A DNA stretch of 64,000 nucleotides from Podaxis mareebaensis (lineage: Eukaryota; Basidiomycota; Agaricomycetes; Agaricales; Agaricaceae). A program made the position numbers and the translations under genes. Below are positions 1 to 12,500 of this stretch, one piece after another. Where the stretch lies: contig JAEUWP010000221.1 in assembly GCA_018524725.1 (NCBI GenBank), forward strand, positions 44,652-108,651. The letters run 5' to 3'. The notes beneath the pieces were generated by a model. That model saw nothing but the letters and a program-made list of their open reading frames with translations, searched no databases and was not told the origin of the DNA. Positions within the stretch are counted from its first letter, which is position 1. Each line of letters begins with the position of its first letter.

Positions 1-3000
1 AAGGTGCGGGCGATGTAGCAGAAGTGCAGATGAACCTTGCGCTGCACGCTGCCACGCCTAAGTTGGAGGCATTCTACCAGCACTATGAGGACAAGCATGC
101 TAACAGTAAAGGCACTTCGTGTGGGTCGTGGGTGGATTGGTATGGACAAGTTGTGTGTGATATCGAGTCGCTCGTGCAGTTGGTTGGACGAGAGACTATC
201 GATGCGTCGGAGAAGGCTAATGCAGAGTCGTGAGTTGCCTTGTGTTGTTGTATGGTGCCAGGATTGACGTTCTGTAGGACATACCCAAGGCCGAAGATTC
301 TAACGTTCGACCATATATACCCACCTCCGAGCAAAGCCCTCGATAGGCCTCATCGGACAGCCATCCTCTATGCGACGCTGGATTCGAGCAACTTCAGGGA
401 ATTGCACAGTTATCTGTACACTCAAGCCAACAAACCCGTTCCGCATGCCGAATACGTCTTGCGTTATGTCCCTCCTCAGGGACTGAAGTCGGCGAGAAAT
501 TATCTTTCCGGCTATGGGGTGGCTCTGGACCTGAAGAAGATGGACTATTTGGCTGTTGATGACCGGCTTTCTTCCGGCAAGAGTACGTCCAGACCCTCAG
601 TTTCATTCCGGTCCATCACCGACTTCCTTGACAGAGTCAGGTCAAAAGGGGGACTCTGAGCAACTCACCGATGAATCTTCCGGGCGCGAAATAGATCCTA
701 TCGTCACACTCATTCAAGCGCACCCTGAGAACGACACAGCGCCTGATACCAAAACACCTCTCACCGAAGATGAGCTTCTCAGTACGCTCACCCTTTCCCT
801 ATTCAACAAAACAATTGACTAATACCTCAATAGCACTCGGGCGCAAAGCCGTCCAACTCATTGTAGAATCCTCCGACCCACTAACAGCCCTAACCCACCT
901 CTCGCAAAACTTCCCTAAGTATGCAACGTCCCTCGCTAGACGCGTGCTTGTCAACTCCAGCGTCAACGCTGAACTGGTCTCAAACGCACAGAAAGTCCAA
1001 GGAGGACTGAATCTGTTCTGGCTGAATGGTCAACATGTCGATCCGAAGGATGTCAACGTGTTTGGACTACTTGGATTATTGAAGAAAGAGAAAAGTCTGA
1101 TGAGGAGTATCTTGAGTTTGGGATTGAATGGTGGTGGGGAGGCGTTGGAGGTGTTGACACATTCAAGTGTAGCTAACGCACAGAAGGATGGAGGTGTTAC
1201 AGATGGGTTGTTCGATGCGAGTGACCGACCTGAGGAAGGGGGTGTGGTGGTTTGGTGGAACGATTTTGAGAGGGATACGAAGTACGTTTGTTATCTCCTC
1301 TTCGCTGAACATGAGTGCTGAAAACTGCGGCAGATATGCGCGATGGAGCCCGTCTCTGTACCAGGTACGGCTCTCATCCCCCTGTCTTGCCCGCGTCGCA
1401 TAGAACTGAATACGGTATAGCTCCTCCAACCAATGTATCCCGGCGCATTCCCCACAATTAAACGCAACATCTTTAACATAGTCCTCGTCATGGACCTCTC
1501 TCAGACAAGTAACGTACACTTCATAACGACCACGGTGGCGAATGTCATACAGCGGGGCCTGCCATTCCGGTTTGGCGTGGTTCCAATGGTGGATGACGAC
1601 GCGAGTGCGTACAATTCATTTACTTCGTGTTGCGCTCGATGGAACATTGTATTGACGTTTTCTTTCTAGGTTTGAAGATGGCGAAAATGTTTTATCATAT
1701 GATCCAGAAGTATGGACGGCAGAAGACATTGGCATTGCTCAGCGAGGTAAGCGCCTACCTCCATCATCGACAACGCCTCTAATCGCAATGCACTCATCAC
1801 ACTGCTCCGGTACATAGCTCGTTGACCTGGAGTCCCCGCCCGAATCTCAACCACATATCATCCCTACTTCAACACTCAAGTCAGCCTACGACGAATTCAT
1901 CTCTCAACAAGTCGAATCCGACGTGGACAAACTAGACGCGATCCTTGAGAGAATTGATGGTGAGGGTGCAGCGCCAGCGGAGAAGATTCGGAAGTATACA
2001 GAGAGACTAGGCGCGAGTAAGAAGGAATCGAAGAGTGGAAGGGGTCATGCGTTTTTCAATGGACGGTATTTGAGCTTGGATGATGTGAGGATCCTCATTG
2101 GACTTTTTTAGTTGAGACTCATGGTATGTGTTGGGATAGGACTTTTTGAGGGCTTTACAAGTAGAAGCTGGCCAACAAATGCAATACCTCCAAGAAAAGG
2201 TCCGTCCTTGTTTCTCTCCAACATCGGTCATTCACCTCTAACCTACATGCACCTGCTCGTTGGTACATAGGTTTACTCCGGCGCAATCTCAGACGAGAAA
2301 GACAAAACGCCCGACATGGGAACTTACTTCTACGACTTGCCCACTACGAGCAAACGCCGCAACAGGTATATCGTCCCCTCCAAGCCCGGTGGGCTGAAAA
2401 TTGTCAACATGCCTGAAGTGTTGGCCAAGTCCGGGTTGGATGGGTTGCTCAAGGCGGGGTCGTGGATATATCCCGGTTCGTAAATTCTTCAATTCAGAAA
2501 GATTTGATCCTAACTCTTCGTTTTAGAGTCGGACAGCATCACATCGAGTTTATTCGTTGTTGCGGATTTTGATAGCGAAGCAGGGCGTGGTATCTTACTG
2601 CAAGCATTAGAGTCGCTCGTATGTGCTTCCTTCCTCCTTTGGCCTACCAATAAGGTTCTGACGAATTATCGTTAGACTAAGGGCTCACAAACACGCATCA
2701 CGTTCCTCCACAATCCCTCTTCTACCCCCATCTCTGCAGACCCGAAGCAGGTGCCGACGTCATGGACCCTCGCGCACCTCATCTCATCCCATGCGCTAGC
2801 TAAGAGTACACCCGAAACCCTCATGCGGGCCCTTGGTCTCTTGTCGCCCGTGGTAGAAGGTTCGCAATCGAAGCAGAAACCGTTGGACATAAGAGAAGCG
2901 TTGATTGGCCTTGGTGTTGACCCAGCATCTGAAGGTTCTGCGGGTGCATATGATCGATATGTCAAGGCTTCTCGGTTGGCAGCGAGGCAGTTGGGTGTGA

Positions 3001-6000
3001 AGGGTGGCGAAGTGGGCGTTGTTATCAACGGACGTGTGAGTCTCTTGTGTGTGAATCATAAAACAAGTGGCTGATGAGAGACGCGATTTGTTTTGTAGGT
3101 TGTTGCGCCACTTGAGAAAGACCAGTTCTTAGCGGCTGACTTTGCCGCATTGGAGGATTACGAATATCGTAAGAGGGCTGTCCCAGTCGTCGAGGCGCTG
3201 AAGGCTGTGAAGAATAATAAAGACGAACTTGATAAGTGCGTTTCTGTTCATAGTTTTGAAGGAATATCTATTGATTGGTCTCGCGTTGGGTAGAGCCTCA
3301 TATGCGAACCTTGTGTCAATGCTTTCCTCCATCATTGCCTCGAGTCAGCAACCCGACCCGAGTGAAGCTGGGTTGTTTGACGCGCCCCAGAGACCGAGGA
3401 GCAGGAATTATCGGTTGTTAGAATCCAAGTATACGTGTGTATTCTCCTGATCTACTCTCCCCCAGCTTGGTTGACGTTTGTTACAGTTCCTTCGAGTTTG
3501 GGAATAACCAGACGGCGTTATATCATATTGCTGTTGTGGTTGACCCCTTAAGTCCGACTGTGCAAAAGTGGTCAAGTCTCTTGAGGGTGAGCATTATTAC
3601 ATGATGGAGAGGACGATTGTTGACATGGATGTAGTGGTTGTCAACCGTACCGGATGTGTTCATCGAGGTTCATTTGAACCCTGGGCGATATACGGATGTA
3701 TGTGCTAAAGTTTCAACTTGGGGAAGGATCTTATTGATGTACTTGTAGATGCCATTGAAACGATTCTATCGATACAACGTCCTCCCTTCTCTGTCATTTG
3801 ACGAAGCTGGGTAAGCTTTGTCTTCGGTTGTCTATCATGTCACCTCCACTCATTGGATGTCCCAGCAACGAAATTCCGGCCCAAGTTGTCTTTGAAGACC
3901 TCCCTACAGACCCTATCTACACCCTTGCAATGGACGTCCCTCCCTCCTGGCTTGTGCGCCCCCGCGAAGCCCTCTATGACCTCGACAACATCCTCCTCAA
4001 CCAGCTCTCCGCCCCCGACACAAGCGTTGATGCAACCTTCTCCCTTGACTACCTTGTCGTCGAAGGTCACGCCCGCGAAACTGCAACCCAAGCTCCCCCA
4101 CGCGGCGTCCAACTCGAACTCGTGAAAATCAGCGACAAGACCCCCATCGACGATACCCTTGTCGTCGCCAACCTGGGCTACCTGCAGTTCAAAGCCAAAC
4201 CAGGTGTGTTCCAATTGGAGATCCGCGGTGAGGGGAGGGGTAGGAAGATTTTCAGGATGGAGAGTGTTGGAAATGAGGGATGGGACAGTCCGGGTGTGGA
4301 GGAAGGTGGAGATGAGATAACATTGGTTAGTTTCGAGGGATTGACTTTGTATCCGAGATTGGCGAGGTTACCTGGAATGGAGAATGAGGACGTGCTTGAG
4401 GAGGAGAAGGGGGCTGAGCCGACGGTGTTGGAGAGTTTGAAGAGTAGGGTTTGGTCGATATTTAAGACGAAGGAGGAAGAAGTGGAGAAAGAGAGTGCGT
4501 TGACCGTGATGAAGGAACAGGCGGAAATTAACATTTTCACTGTGGCATCCGGCATGCTCTATGAGGTTCGCTTCAGTTCTCGACTTGAACAATCACTTAC
4601 GTTCTGACGCTTCGACAGCGTTTCGCGTCGATCATGATCCTCAGCGTTCTCCGCAACACGAACAGCACCGTCAAGTTCTGGTTCATCGAGAACTTCTTGT
4701 CTCCATCTTTCCTCGTCAGTCCGACTCCCTTATTAGATATCTGGGCTAACCGGTCTTTTGCAGGAATTCATTCCTCACATGGCGGAGAAATATGGCTTCC
4801 AATATGAACTCGTCACCTACAAGTGGCCGTCCTGGCTTCGCGCCCAGACCGAGAAACAGCGGATCATTTGGGCATACAAGATCCTCTTCCTCGACGTCCT
4901 CTTCCCTATGGACCTGAAGAAAGTCATCTTCGTCGACGCTGACCAGATCGTGCGTGCAGACTTGAAAGAACTCGTGGATCTCGACCTTCAGGGAGCACCA
5001 TATGGCTATACGCCAATGGGTGACGATAATACAGAGATGGAAGGGTTCAGGTTCTGGAAAACAGGGTATTGGAAGGACTTCCTCAAGGGACTGCCGTACC
5101 ACATTAGGTGAGCAAAGAGCCTTCCGAGACTGACTGTTCCTGGGACTAATCATGTCCATTTGGGATGCAGTGCGCTTTATGTTATCGACCTCGTGAAATT
5201 CAGGCAGGTACGGACGGCGTACCTTACACTACGCTCAGAACCATTTTGGCTCATTCGACCCTTTGTTCTAACTATAGATGGCAGCCGGGGTGCGTTGCAA
5301 TGCGGTTTGTTAAGAACAATGGCCTTGACTAGGGTTATTCTAGGATATCCTACGCGGGCAATACCAACACCTATCCGCGGATCCTAACTCACTGGCAAAT
5401 CTCGATCAAGGTAAACCTTGGCGTCTTGAGCTAGTAATGGATCCGGAATACTGACACAAACCATGCAGATCTTCCTAACAACCTCCAAAGAGAGGTCCCT
5501 ATCGTAGGCTCAACATGAACTTGCTTGTGATTTCAGAGATACTCACGTCACGCGGTCGTCCAGTTCTCCCTCCACGAAGACTGGCTATGGGTAAGTAAAC
5601 TATAATAGCTGTAAACCTTTCCCTCGTCTGATCAGCCCTTGCCTAGTGCGAGACTTGGTGTATGTATATTATGATTTTACCATTCGATACGCTGACAAGT
5701 ATTGCCTTGGCCTCCAGGCAGCAAAGATCGTTTGCATCGCGCGAAGACCATCGACCTGTGCCAGAATCCCCTTACGGTCCGTCGTTTTACCTCATTCCTG
5801 CAGCCTCATCTGATGCCTTCAATAGAAAGAACCTAAACTCTCACGTGCCCGACAGATCCCGGAATGGGAAGAATACGATACTGAAATTGCCCGCTTTTCC
5901 CGAGAGCTGGCTAAGGAAGGGAAGATACATTCTCGCCTCGCTACGGCCGGTGCGGATGTCCTTGCTAGTGCAGGCGCTGTACCCGCAAAGGATGCGAGCA

Positions 6001-6086
6001 TGCCTGCTGAACCTAACGACTCGCATGCTGAGGCTGCGGTGGATAGTCCACCAGTCGACGAGGTACCCAATAGGGATGAATTGTAA
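1..6086 (+). CDS. UDP-glucose:glycoprotein glucosyltransferase, 5'-truncated by the window edge
   Basis: This enzyme works in the ER lumen. It senses misfolded glycoproteins and re-glucosylates their N-glycans for another round of lectin chaperone folding. The gene enters from the left edge already coding, so its N-terminus and signal peptide are outside the window. Many exons follow with introns of about 50-70 nt. The first 3.8 kb encodes the thioredoxin-like sensor region, for example [19 protein letters not shown] near 320-390. The GT24 catalytic domain lies at about 4600-5560, with [15 protein letters not shown], the metal-binding DADQ of [13 protein letters not shown] near 4940, and [14 protein letters not shown]. 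The chain ends in PNRDEL and a TAA at 6084-6086, and RDEL fits an HDEL/KDEL-type ER retention signal. The last 1.4 kb was duplicated downstream as a dead copy at 8571-9970. The family call is secure; individual exon ends in the sensor region are not. Confidence 0.93.
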
Positions 6087-6320
6087 CTTCGGGATAATTT
6101 CATTTAATAGATCTATATGATTTCTTGGTTAACGGAGTGATCGACATGACAGGCACAGCTATTCTAGACATCCAGGTCAGGAGTCGACGACGGAAAGCCA
6201 GCCACGGAGTGTCATCCCTGCCATGCTATTGGCAACTCTGCTACATAAAGAGGAATGCTACCGCTTTGGTTGAGCCTTGCCAACCACCCCCCCCGCGCCT
6301 ACCCTTTTCCTCAGTGATTT

Positions 6321-7092
6321 ATGAGCGACGAGAAAGTCAACGAATACAGCGACCTACCACAATATCCTGGGGCCTCTAGCAGTATACAGCAGCCACAAAC
6401 CGTATACATTAACAACGGCTACTCCCCACAACAGAGCGCCTACGTTGGCCAGCAACCCCTCCTAGGCATGCAAACGCATTTCCAGCAGGCGTCGGTGGGA
6501 CAGCCGCAGATGGTGCCGATGCAACCGCAATTGACTGGGCAGCCTTCAATAATGTCGATGGGACAGCCGCATATAGTGACGATGCAACCCCAAATGACGG
6601 GACAGCCTTCGATGATGTCCATGAATGCGAGTATGGGTGTGGGCGCAGGCATCCAGCAGCAACCCTTGCAGCCACAAACGACAGGTGGTGTTATGATGAA
6701 CGTTATTATGCCAGGAGCTGGGCCCGGGCCAAACTGTGAGCGCCTCTCATGATCCCCTTGGTTGAACATTGTTAAATCCTGCGATAACCCCCTACCACGG
6801 TGCATCCTCCTTTCCTTTTTGAAGACACGTCGCTTTGCCAACAAGGACAACACGCGTTCAGGAAGAAGTATGGTCCCTGCGGTATCATCACAGCCATTGT
6901 GAGGCCTTAGCTTTCGGCGTCTGCGTTTGTTTGATTGACGTGATTAATTCGGTTCTAGGTTTTCTTCCCTATCGGCGTCTTCGCCATATTGTGAGGTTGA
7001 GATTCACAATAAAAGTTTGACATGACTGACGTTCGCTTTTTGACAGCTTGGATGTTGAGGAGTACTGTATTCGATGTGGCACACGGGTCTAG
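6321..7092 (+). CDS. BRI3/LITAF-like small membrane protein, copy 1
   Basis: Four exons are supported: 6321-6735, 6825-6898, 6959-6990 and 7047-7092. Together they give 188 residues ending in TAG. The N-terminal two thirds are rich in Gln, Met and Pro, with a repeated unit of the form GQPQMVPMQPQLTGQPS. The C-terminus has a Cys-x2-Gly motif (LCQQGQH), then KYGPCGIITAI, a short hydrophobic FFPIGVFAI segment and a closing EEYCIRCG motif. That layout resembles brain protein I3 and related Cys-flanked membrane-inserting domains. Such proteins sit on endosomal, lysosomal or vacuolar membranes in animals; the fungal role is unknown. The second acceptor was placed at GAAG before ACACG, because using the AG before GACAAC would create an immediate stop. 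The gene lies 234 bp downstream of UGGT and was duplicated with it. Confidence 0.7.
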
Positions 7093-7859
7093 ATGATATG
7101 TCTCATAAAAGAGGGCGATTTGGGGAGAGGTCGAAAGTCTCAATTTACGTACTGCATGTTGACGAACATTTATAGACCTTCCACATGTGGGGAAACGAGT
7201 TCCATGATTCTTTATTTGACAGGGGTACAATAGATGGTTCATAAGTTGATAAAATGTAAATATACAGCCGAGTGGGCGTCTTTTACCTCCTTCAGCTCTG
7301 AGAGAGGGTTGTCATTAGGACGTTCATCATATGAAATAGCATGCGCTTTGTAAAGGGCCAATAAAACCACACAAGCCTAATTAAACCTAAACATGCCCAA
7401 AGCAACTTGATAATACCAAAGGGTGGAGGCGCAGTGCGGATTATACATACTAGCCAGCATCAGGCGGTTATGTACACGTTCTTCATGCCAGGGTGCCATT
7501 GTTTCTAACGGAGTTTTTTTTTCCCAATTTATGGTCTTTTATTTCTATGTAAGACCTTTGGGTCTGTATGCTACTGTTCTATGAGTATATCTATAAGCTA
7601 ATTAGGTGTGTTACTATTCACTGAGTCCGCAAAGTGAGTGTACTACTGGTGAATGCGAATATCTACAGTTCTCCGAAGTGAATATGGTACAGTTGAAGCT
7701 CTAACGGACAGTTGATCAACCAGTCACTCGGTGTCTTCGACACAGTGGTACCCGGCCAGATACTCGCCTAGTGATTACCGAAGGAATTTACGGTATCAAA
7801 CGAATACCATACGGAATACGGACTGAATCCCAAGTCCAAACAAACGATACATCCAGCTA
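7093..7859. other. Intergenic spacer of duplication I, left unit
   Basis: No gene is visible. The first 300 bp align with the spacer after the second BRI3-like copy, for example CACAAGCCTAATTA at about 7370 and 11310. Similarity returns near 7700-7860 (CAGATACTCGCCTAGTGA, GAATACCATACGGAATACGG). This spacer lacks the roughly 1.1 kb segment with the U2 snRNA gene that the sister spacer carries. Confidence 0.6.
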
Positions 7860-8570
7860 GGCGATCCTCAACCGAACAACTGATCTCGCAATGTCCATGA
7901 CGAACCCCTCGGGATGACAGTTGCCGTGGTTTCCATTATTGTTTGTTCTTCTCCGCCTTTGCTCTCTCAAACCTGTCTCAAACAATGGCTACAACCATCC
8001 GGGTGTTTGTATACAGTTCTGGGTGAGCAGGTTTTACCGGAATCAAAGTCGGAGTTGTTGGAGTTGCCCTCGTCTCCGTCAAACGTGACATACCACTCTA
8101 CATCATCACAGTCATTGTCACCCTGGTGTTTATGAGGATAGCCTGGTGGTGAGCCTTCGCAATAACTTCGTCTTCTTCGCTTTCGTCTGTAACGTACCAC
8201 CTCCCGGCTCCACTGTCCGAATCATCATCCTCCCACTCCTCATGGTCATCTTCACTGTCTTCGAGTAATACTGATCACTCTCTATATCTGAGCTTGTGAC
8301 CGAAACTCCTTACTACACCATTGCTTGCGGGTCGACCAGTGCTACTGGTGAAACAAACAACCGATTAACGCACGGGTGCTTGGAGCCCAGAATAAGACGC
8401 ATGCGTGCCTCCTGACAGACCTTCCCACAATATAAGGCCTCTCTCAAGATCAAACACGACCCGGCGCACTTCTTCAACCCCCTTTTTCTCCGGCACGGTC
8501 CCACGCACAGCACAACACCTCTGTCCGGGTAACATCAACTACCATCTCTCTCGTCGTAGCTCGCACACAG
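7860..8570 (-). pseudogene. MYND-finger gene fragment (C-terminal part)
   Basis: The minus strand matches the 3' half of the intact MYND gene at 12999-13756. It includes the acidic Asp/Ser-rich tail, the YKHPDGCS motif, a MYND core resembling LKKCAGSCLILREALYCGKV, and the intron between them. It carries small deletions and loses the 5' half of the gene at the junction near 8570, where UGGT-derived sequence begins. It has no start region. This is a duplication remnant rather than a gene; transcription cannot be judged from sequence. Confidence 0.8.
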
Positions 8571-9970
8571 TATTCACCGTCAAGTTCCGGTTCGTTGAGA
8601 ACTTCTTGTCTCCATCTTTCCTCATCAGTCAGACTTCCTTGTCAGAGACCCGGGTTTTCTGCAGGAATTCATTCCTCAAATGGTGAAGAAGTACGGCTTC
8701 CAGTGCGAACTCGTCGCCTACAAGTGACCGTCCTGGCTTCGCGTCTAGACCGAGAAACAGAGGATCATTTGGGCATACAAGATCTTCTTCCTCGACGTCC
8801 CCTTCCCTATGGACCTGAAGAAAGTCATTTTTGTCGACGCTGACCAGATCGTGCGTGCAGACTTAAAAGAACTCGTGGACCTCGACCTTCATGGAGCACT
8901 ATATGCCAATGGGTGACGATAATACAGAAATGGAAGGGTTCAGGTTCTGGAAAACAGGGTATTGGAAGGACTTCCTCAAGGGACTGCCGTACCACATTAG
9001 GTGAGCAAAGAGCCTTCCGAGACTGACTGTTCCTGGTACTAATCATGTCCATTTGGAATGCAGTGCGCTTTATGTTATCGACCTCGCGAAATGCAGACAG
9101 GTATGGATGGCATGCCTTACACTACGCTCAGAACTGGCTCATTAGACCCTTTGTTCTAATTATAGATAGCAGCTGGTGTAGGTTGCAACGCGATTTGTGA
9201 TGGAAAACGGCCTTGACTAGGGGTCATTCTGGGATACCCTACGTGTGCAATACTAACACCTATCCGCGGATCCCAACTCATTGGCAATTCTCGATCAAGA
9301 TAAACCTTCGCGTTTGGATTAATAATGAATTCGGAATACCGACACAAACCGTACAGATATACCCAACAGCCTCCAAAGAGAGGTCCCTATCGTAAGCACA
9401 ACATGGATTTGCCCGGTCTCAGATACTCACGTCACGCACCGGTCGTCCAGTTCTCCCTTCAAGAAGACTGGTTACGGGTAAGTAAACTATAATAACTGTG
9501 AAGCTTTCCCTCGTCTGGTCAGCCTTTTCCTAGTACGAGACTTGGTGTATGTATATTATGATTTTACTACTCGATACATTGACAAGTATTGGCTTGGTCT
9601 CCAGGCAGCAAAGATCGTTTGCATCGCGCGAAGACCATCGACCTGTGCCAGAATCCTCTTACGGTCCGTCGTTTTACCTCATTCCTACGGCCTCATCTGA
9701 TGCCTTCAATAGAAAGAGCCTAAACTTTTACGTGCCCGACAAATCCCGGAATGGGAAGAATTCGATGCTGGGATTGCCCGCTTCTCCCCAGGGCTGGCTA
9801 AGGAAGGGAAGATACATTCTCGCCTCGCTACGGCCGGTGCGGATGTCCTTGCCAGCGCGGGTGCTGTACCTGCAAAAGTGCGAGCATGCCTGCTGAACCT
9901 AACGACTCGCATGCTAAGGCTGTGATGGATGGTATGAGGCGCCCAATAGGAATGAATTGTAACTTTTTGA
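8571..9970 (+). pseudogene. 5'-truncated UGGT catalytic-domain pseudogene
   Basis: This copy of UGGT bases about 4663-6090 starts abruptly at the duplication junction and has no promoter or N-terminus. In the frame equivalent to the parent, the Trp codon of KWPSWL is a TGA (8725-8727) and a nearby Gln codon is a TAG (8745-8747). Further on there is a deletion in the part equivalent to [12 protein letters not shown]. The 3' end has lost the clean NRDEL ending. Intron positions and splice signals are still visible, so this was a DNA-level duplication and not a retrocopy. Confidence 0.92.
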
Positions 9971-10219
9971 TAGTTTCGGCTAATAGATCTATGATTCCTT
10001 GGTTAACGGATTGATCGACATGCCAAGCACAGCTATTTTAGACGCCCAGGTCAGGAGTCGGCGACGGAAAGCCAGCCACGGTGCCACATGTCATGCTATT
10101 GGCAACTGACAGTTCTCAGACCCTGTATCATTTCTGCTACATAAAGAGGAATGCTGCAACTTCGGTTGCGCCTTGCTAACCACCCCTCTCCCCACGCGCA
10201 CCCTTATCCTCACTATCTA

Positions 10220-11027
10220 ATGAGCGACCAGAAAGTTGACGAATATAGCAGCCTACCACAATATCCTGGGACCTCTAGCAGTATACAGCAACCACAAACC
10301 GTATACATTAACAACGGCTACCCCCAACAACAGAGCCCCTACGTTGGCCAGCAACCACTCCCAGGCATGCAAACACAGTTCCAGCAGACGCCGGTGGGAC
10401 AACCGCAGATGGTGCCGATGCAACCACAAATGATGCGGCAGCCTTCAGTGATGTCGATGGGACAGGTGCCGATGCAACCACAAATGACGGGGCAGCCTTC
10501 AATGATGTCGACGGGGCAGGTACCGATGCAGCCGCAAATGGTGGGACAGCCTTCGATGATGTCCATGAATGCGAATATGGGTGTGGGCGCAGGCGTCCAG
10601 CAGCAACCTTTACAACCACAGACGACAGCTGTTATGATGAACGTTATGATGCCAGGAGCTGTGCCTGGGCCAAATCGTGAGAGCCTCTCATGATTCCATT
10701 ACTCGAACATTGTTAACTGCCTGCGATAACTGCCCCCGTTGCATTCTTCTTTCCTCCCCGAAGACCTATCACTTTGTGAGCTAGGACAACACGCGTTCAC
10801 GAAGAGGTATGGGGCTTGCGGTATCATCACGGCCATTGTGAGACCTTGATTCCAGCGTCTGTGGTTTGATTGACGTGATTAATTCGGTTCCAGCTTCTCT
10901 TCCCCATCGGCATCTTCGCCATATTGTGAGGTTGAGGTTCACAATAAAAATTTGGCGTGGCTGACGTTCACTTTTTGGTAGCTTGGATGTCGAGGAATAC
11001 TGTGTTCGGTGTGGTACACGGGCCTAG
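10220..11027 (+). CDS. BRI3/LITAF-like small membrane protein, copy 2
   Basis: Four exons mirror copy 1: 10220-10676, 10764-10837, 10894-10925 and 10982-11027. They give 202 residues ending in TAG. The start context (MSDQKVDEYSSLPQYPG) and the C-terminal KRYGACGIITAI, LFPIGIFAI and EEYCVRCGTRA are conserved with copy 1. Exons 2 to 4 have identical lengths in the two copies. The extra length comes from the Met/Gln/Pro repeat region, which has gained a MGQVPMQPQMTGQPS-type unit. Open frame and splice sites are intact although the adjacent UGGT copy is dead, so this paralogue may be under selection. Function is unknown beyond likely insertion into endomembranes. Confidence 0.68.
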
Positions 11028-12289
11028 ATGATGTGTCTCATGAAAGAAGGGCGACTTGGGGAGAGGTGGAACGTGTCATCTTGTGCGCCGTATGTTGGCG
11101 AACAATTATGGGCCTTCCACATACGGAGAAACGATTTTCATGACGTTTATTTGACAGGGGTGTAATAGACAGTCCATAAGTTGATAAATGTAGCCTAACA
11201 TATGCACCGGAGCGGGCGTCTTTATCTCTTTGAAATCTGACAAGTGTGTCATCATGATGCCCATCCTATGAGATGACATACGCTTTCCGAAGGGTCAGTG
11301 ATAATTGCACAAGCCTAATTAGATTCTAAGTGTGGGGAGGATCATCGAGGCCACGCGTGGACACAATCGACAGGCGCGCGTCTAGTGGGAACCGATTATT
11401 GTCCGAATATCTTATTATTTACTTAATCTCTCGCACTTTCATGTTACGATAGCATCAAGATCTTGGCAACCACCGTATCCTAGCCCTCCCGACATAGTAA
11501 CTATTGTTCGAGTCGTTCATTGTCCGTTTTCGTAGAAATACCTGCTTGCTTCATCTTGAAATACTATACATTCCTTACCATCAGACACACTCCTTGCGTG
11601 AAAACACACTCTAAGCTCTCATTATCTAGAATACTCTCTAATTCATATTACTGTGCCATTCATCCCAACCTCTCTGCCCCTCCAAACTTGCCAATCTTCA
11701 ACACACAAGCATGCCAAAAGCACCATGGGTGGAGCATCAGATGTTTACATATCCATTCTTCATGCCAGGATACCATCATTTCCAACAGACAGTTGGTGTC
11801 ACCCAACACAGTGGTGGTCAGCTAGATACTCACATAGTAACTGCCGAAGGAATTTAGTGCAAAAAATAGAACAATTAATGATACAGAACACCCCGGCATC
11901 TGACATAGTAGTAGACAATCAGAGTGAGTTGTGGCTTGCCAACACAGCCATAATCATGGAGTCCTGCTATCCAGTATAGAGGATAAATGGAGAAAAATCA
12001 CATAGTAAAAAGTGTGATGCATTTATTTGAACATCCCACCTCCCCATGTGCCCATCAACCACACACAAACCTTGATCCACTGATACAATGGCACCAGTTA
12101 TTTCCCCTTCAATATTATCCCAACATTCAAACCTGAGTACTAGGATGTATAAGCCTTATGAAGTAAAAAAAATAAATAAAAATAAAAATAACATTCCCAA
12201 AATCTATTTGTCAGAGAAATCCATCATGTCAACTGACAGTGAATTGCATCCAAACAAATAGAGGGAAGACAAGAAATCCCTTGGAGGGG
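11028..12289. other. Intergenic spacer with unit-specific insert
   Basis: No protein gene is supported. About 11028-11330 and 11750-11856 match the sister spacer (7093-7860). From about 11857 to 12942 the sequence is absent from the sister unit. It includes an A-rich run at 12167-12192 and a U2 snRNA gene. The open frames near 11520-11980 look like chance ORFs: they lack splice-consistent extensions and recognisable motifs. Confidence 0.5.
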
Positions 12290-12475
12290 ACCCCTGACAA
12301 CATAAGCCAGTAGTGCAGTGGCGGAGTCATCACGCTCAAGTCGTGCAAGCAGAGGACGAGAGCTGGGGCAGCAAAAATTGGATAACCAGTAATGGAGGCG
12401 GTGCCTCCATAATAGTGGTTAAACTATTAAGAACAGATACTACACTTGATCTAAGCCAAAAGGCCAGAGTGGTGA
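12290..12475 (-). ncRNA. U2 spliceosomal snRNA
   Basis: On the minus strand, the 5' part reads GGCCTTTTGGCTTAGATC and then AAGTGTAGTATCTGTTCTT. This is the hallmark U2 core: GTAGTA pairs with the intron branch site, and the GGCTTAGATC form is the one also seen in yeast U2. Stem IIa is kept by paired changes (AATAG/CTATT), and stem IIb is a perfect hairpin (ATGGAGGC ACC GCCTCCAT). An Sm-type site AATTTTTG follows, then a GCTTGC loop and a CTGCACTAC segment like U2 stem IV. The 5' end is placed about 10 nt before GGCC; the 3' end is approximate. The intact stems argue for a functional gene. Other U2 loci in the genome cannot be seen from here. Confidence 0.9.
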
Positions 12476-12500
12476 AGAAAACTGTATGTTGGGCGAAGGC

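Larger units (their letters stand above)
4663..8570. repeat. Tandem segmental duplication I, left unit
   Basis: This roughly 3.9 kb unit holds the UGGT catalytic 3' end, an intact BRI3-like gene, a spacer and a fragment of the MYND gene's 3' part. It matches the next 5.2 kb in order and orientation. The left edge lies inside UGGT coding sequence near CACCGTCAAGTT (about 4666). The right edge is at about 8565-8575, where MYND sequence passes directly into UGGT sequence. Short ACAG motifs are shared by both parents at the junction. Divergence is moderate in the coding copies and heavy in the spacer, so the event is not very recent. Confidence 0.85.

Noticed and set aside
1923..2111. Separate small gene near 2 kb
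   Set aside because: It is an internal exon of UGGT, in frame with its neighbours through short introns.
6409..6853. Minus-strand ORFs opposite the BRI3-like gene
   Set aside because: They are shadows of the repetitive Gln/Met/Pro coding strand; the same shadows recur at 10308-10619.
11520..11979. Two overlapping ORFs of about 100 codons
   Set aside because: They overlap in different frames, are rich in Ser/His/Pro without motifs, and straddle the boundary of the unit-specific segment.
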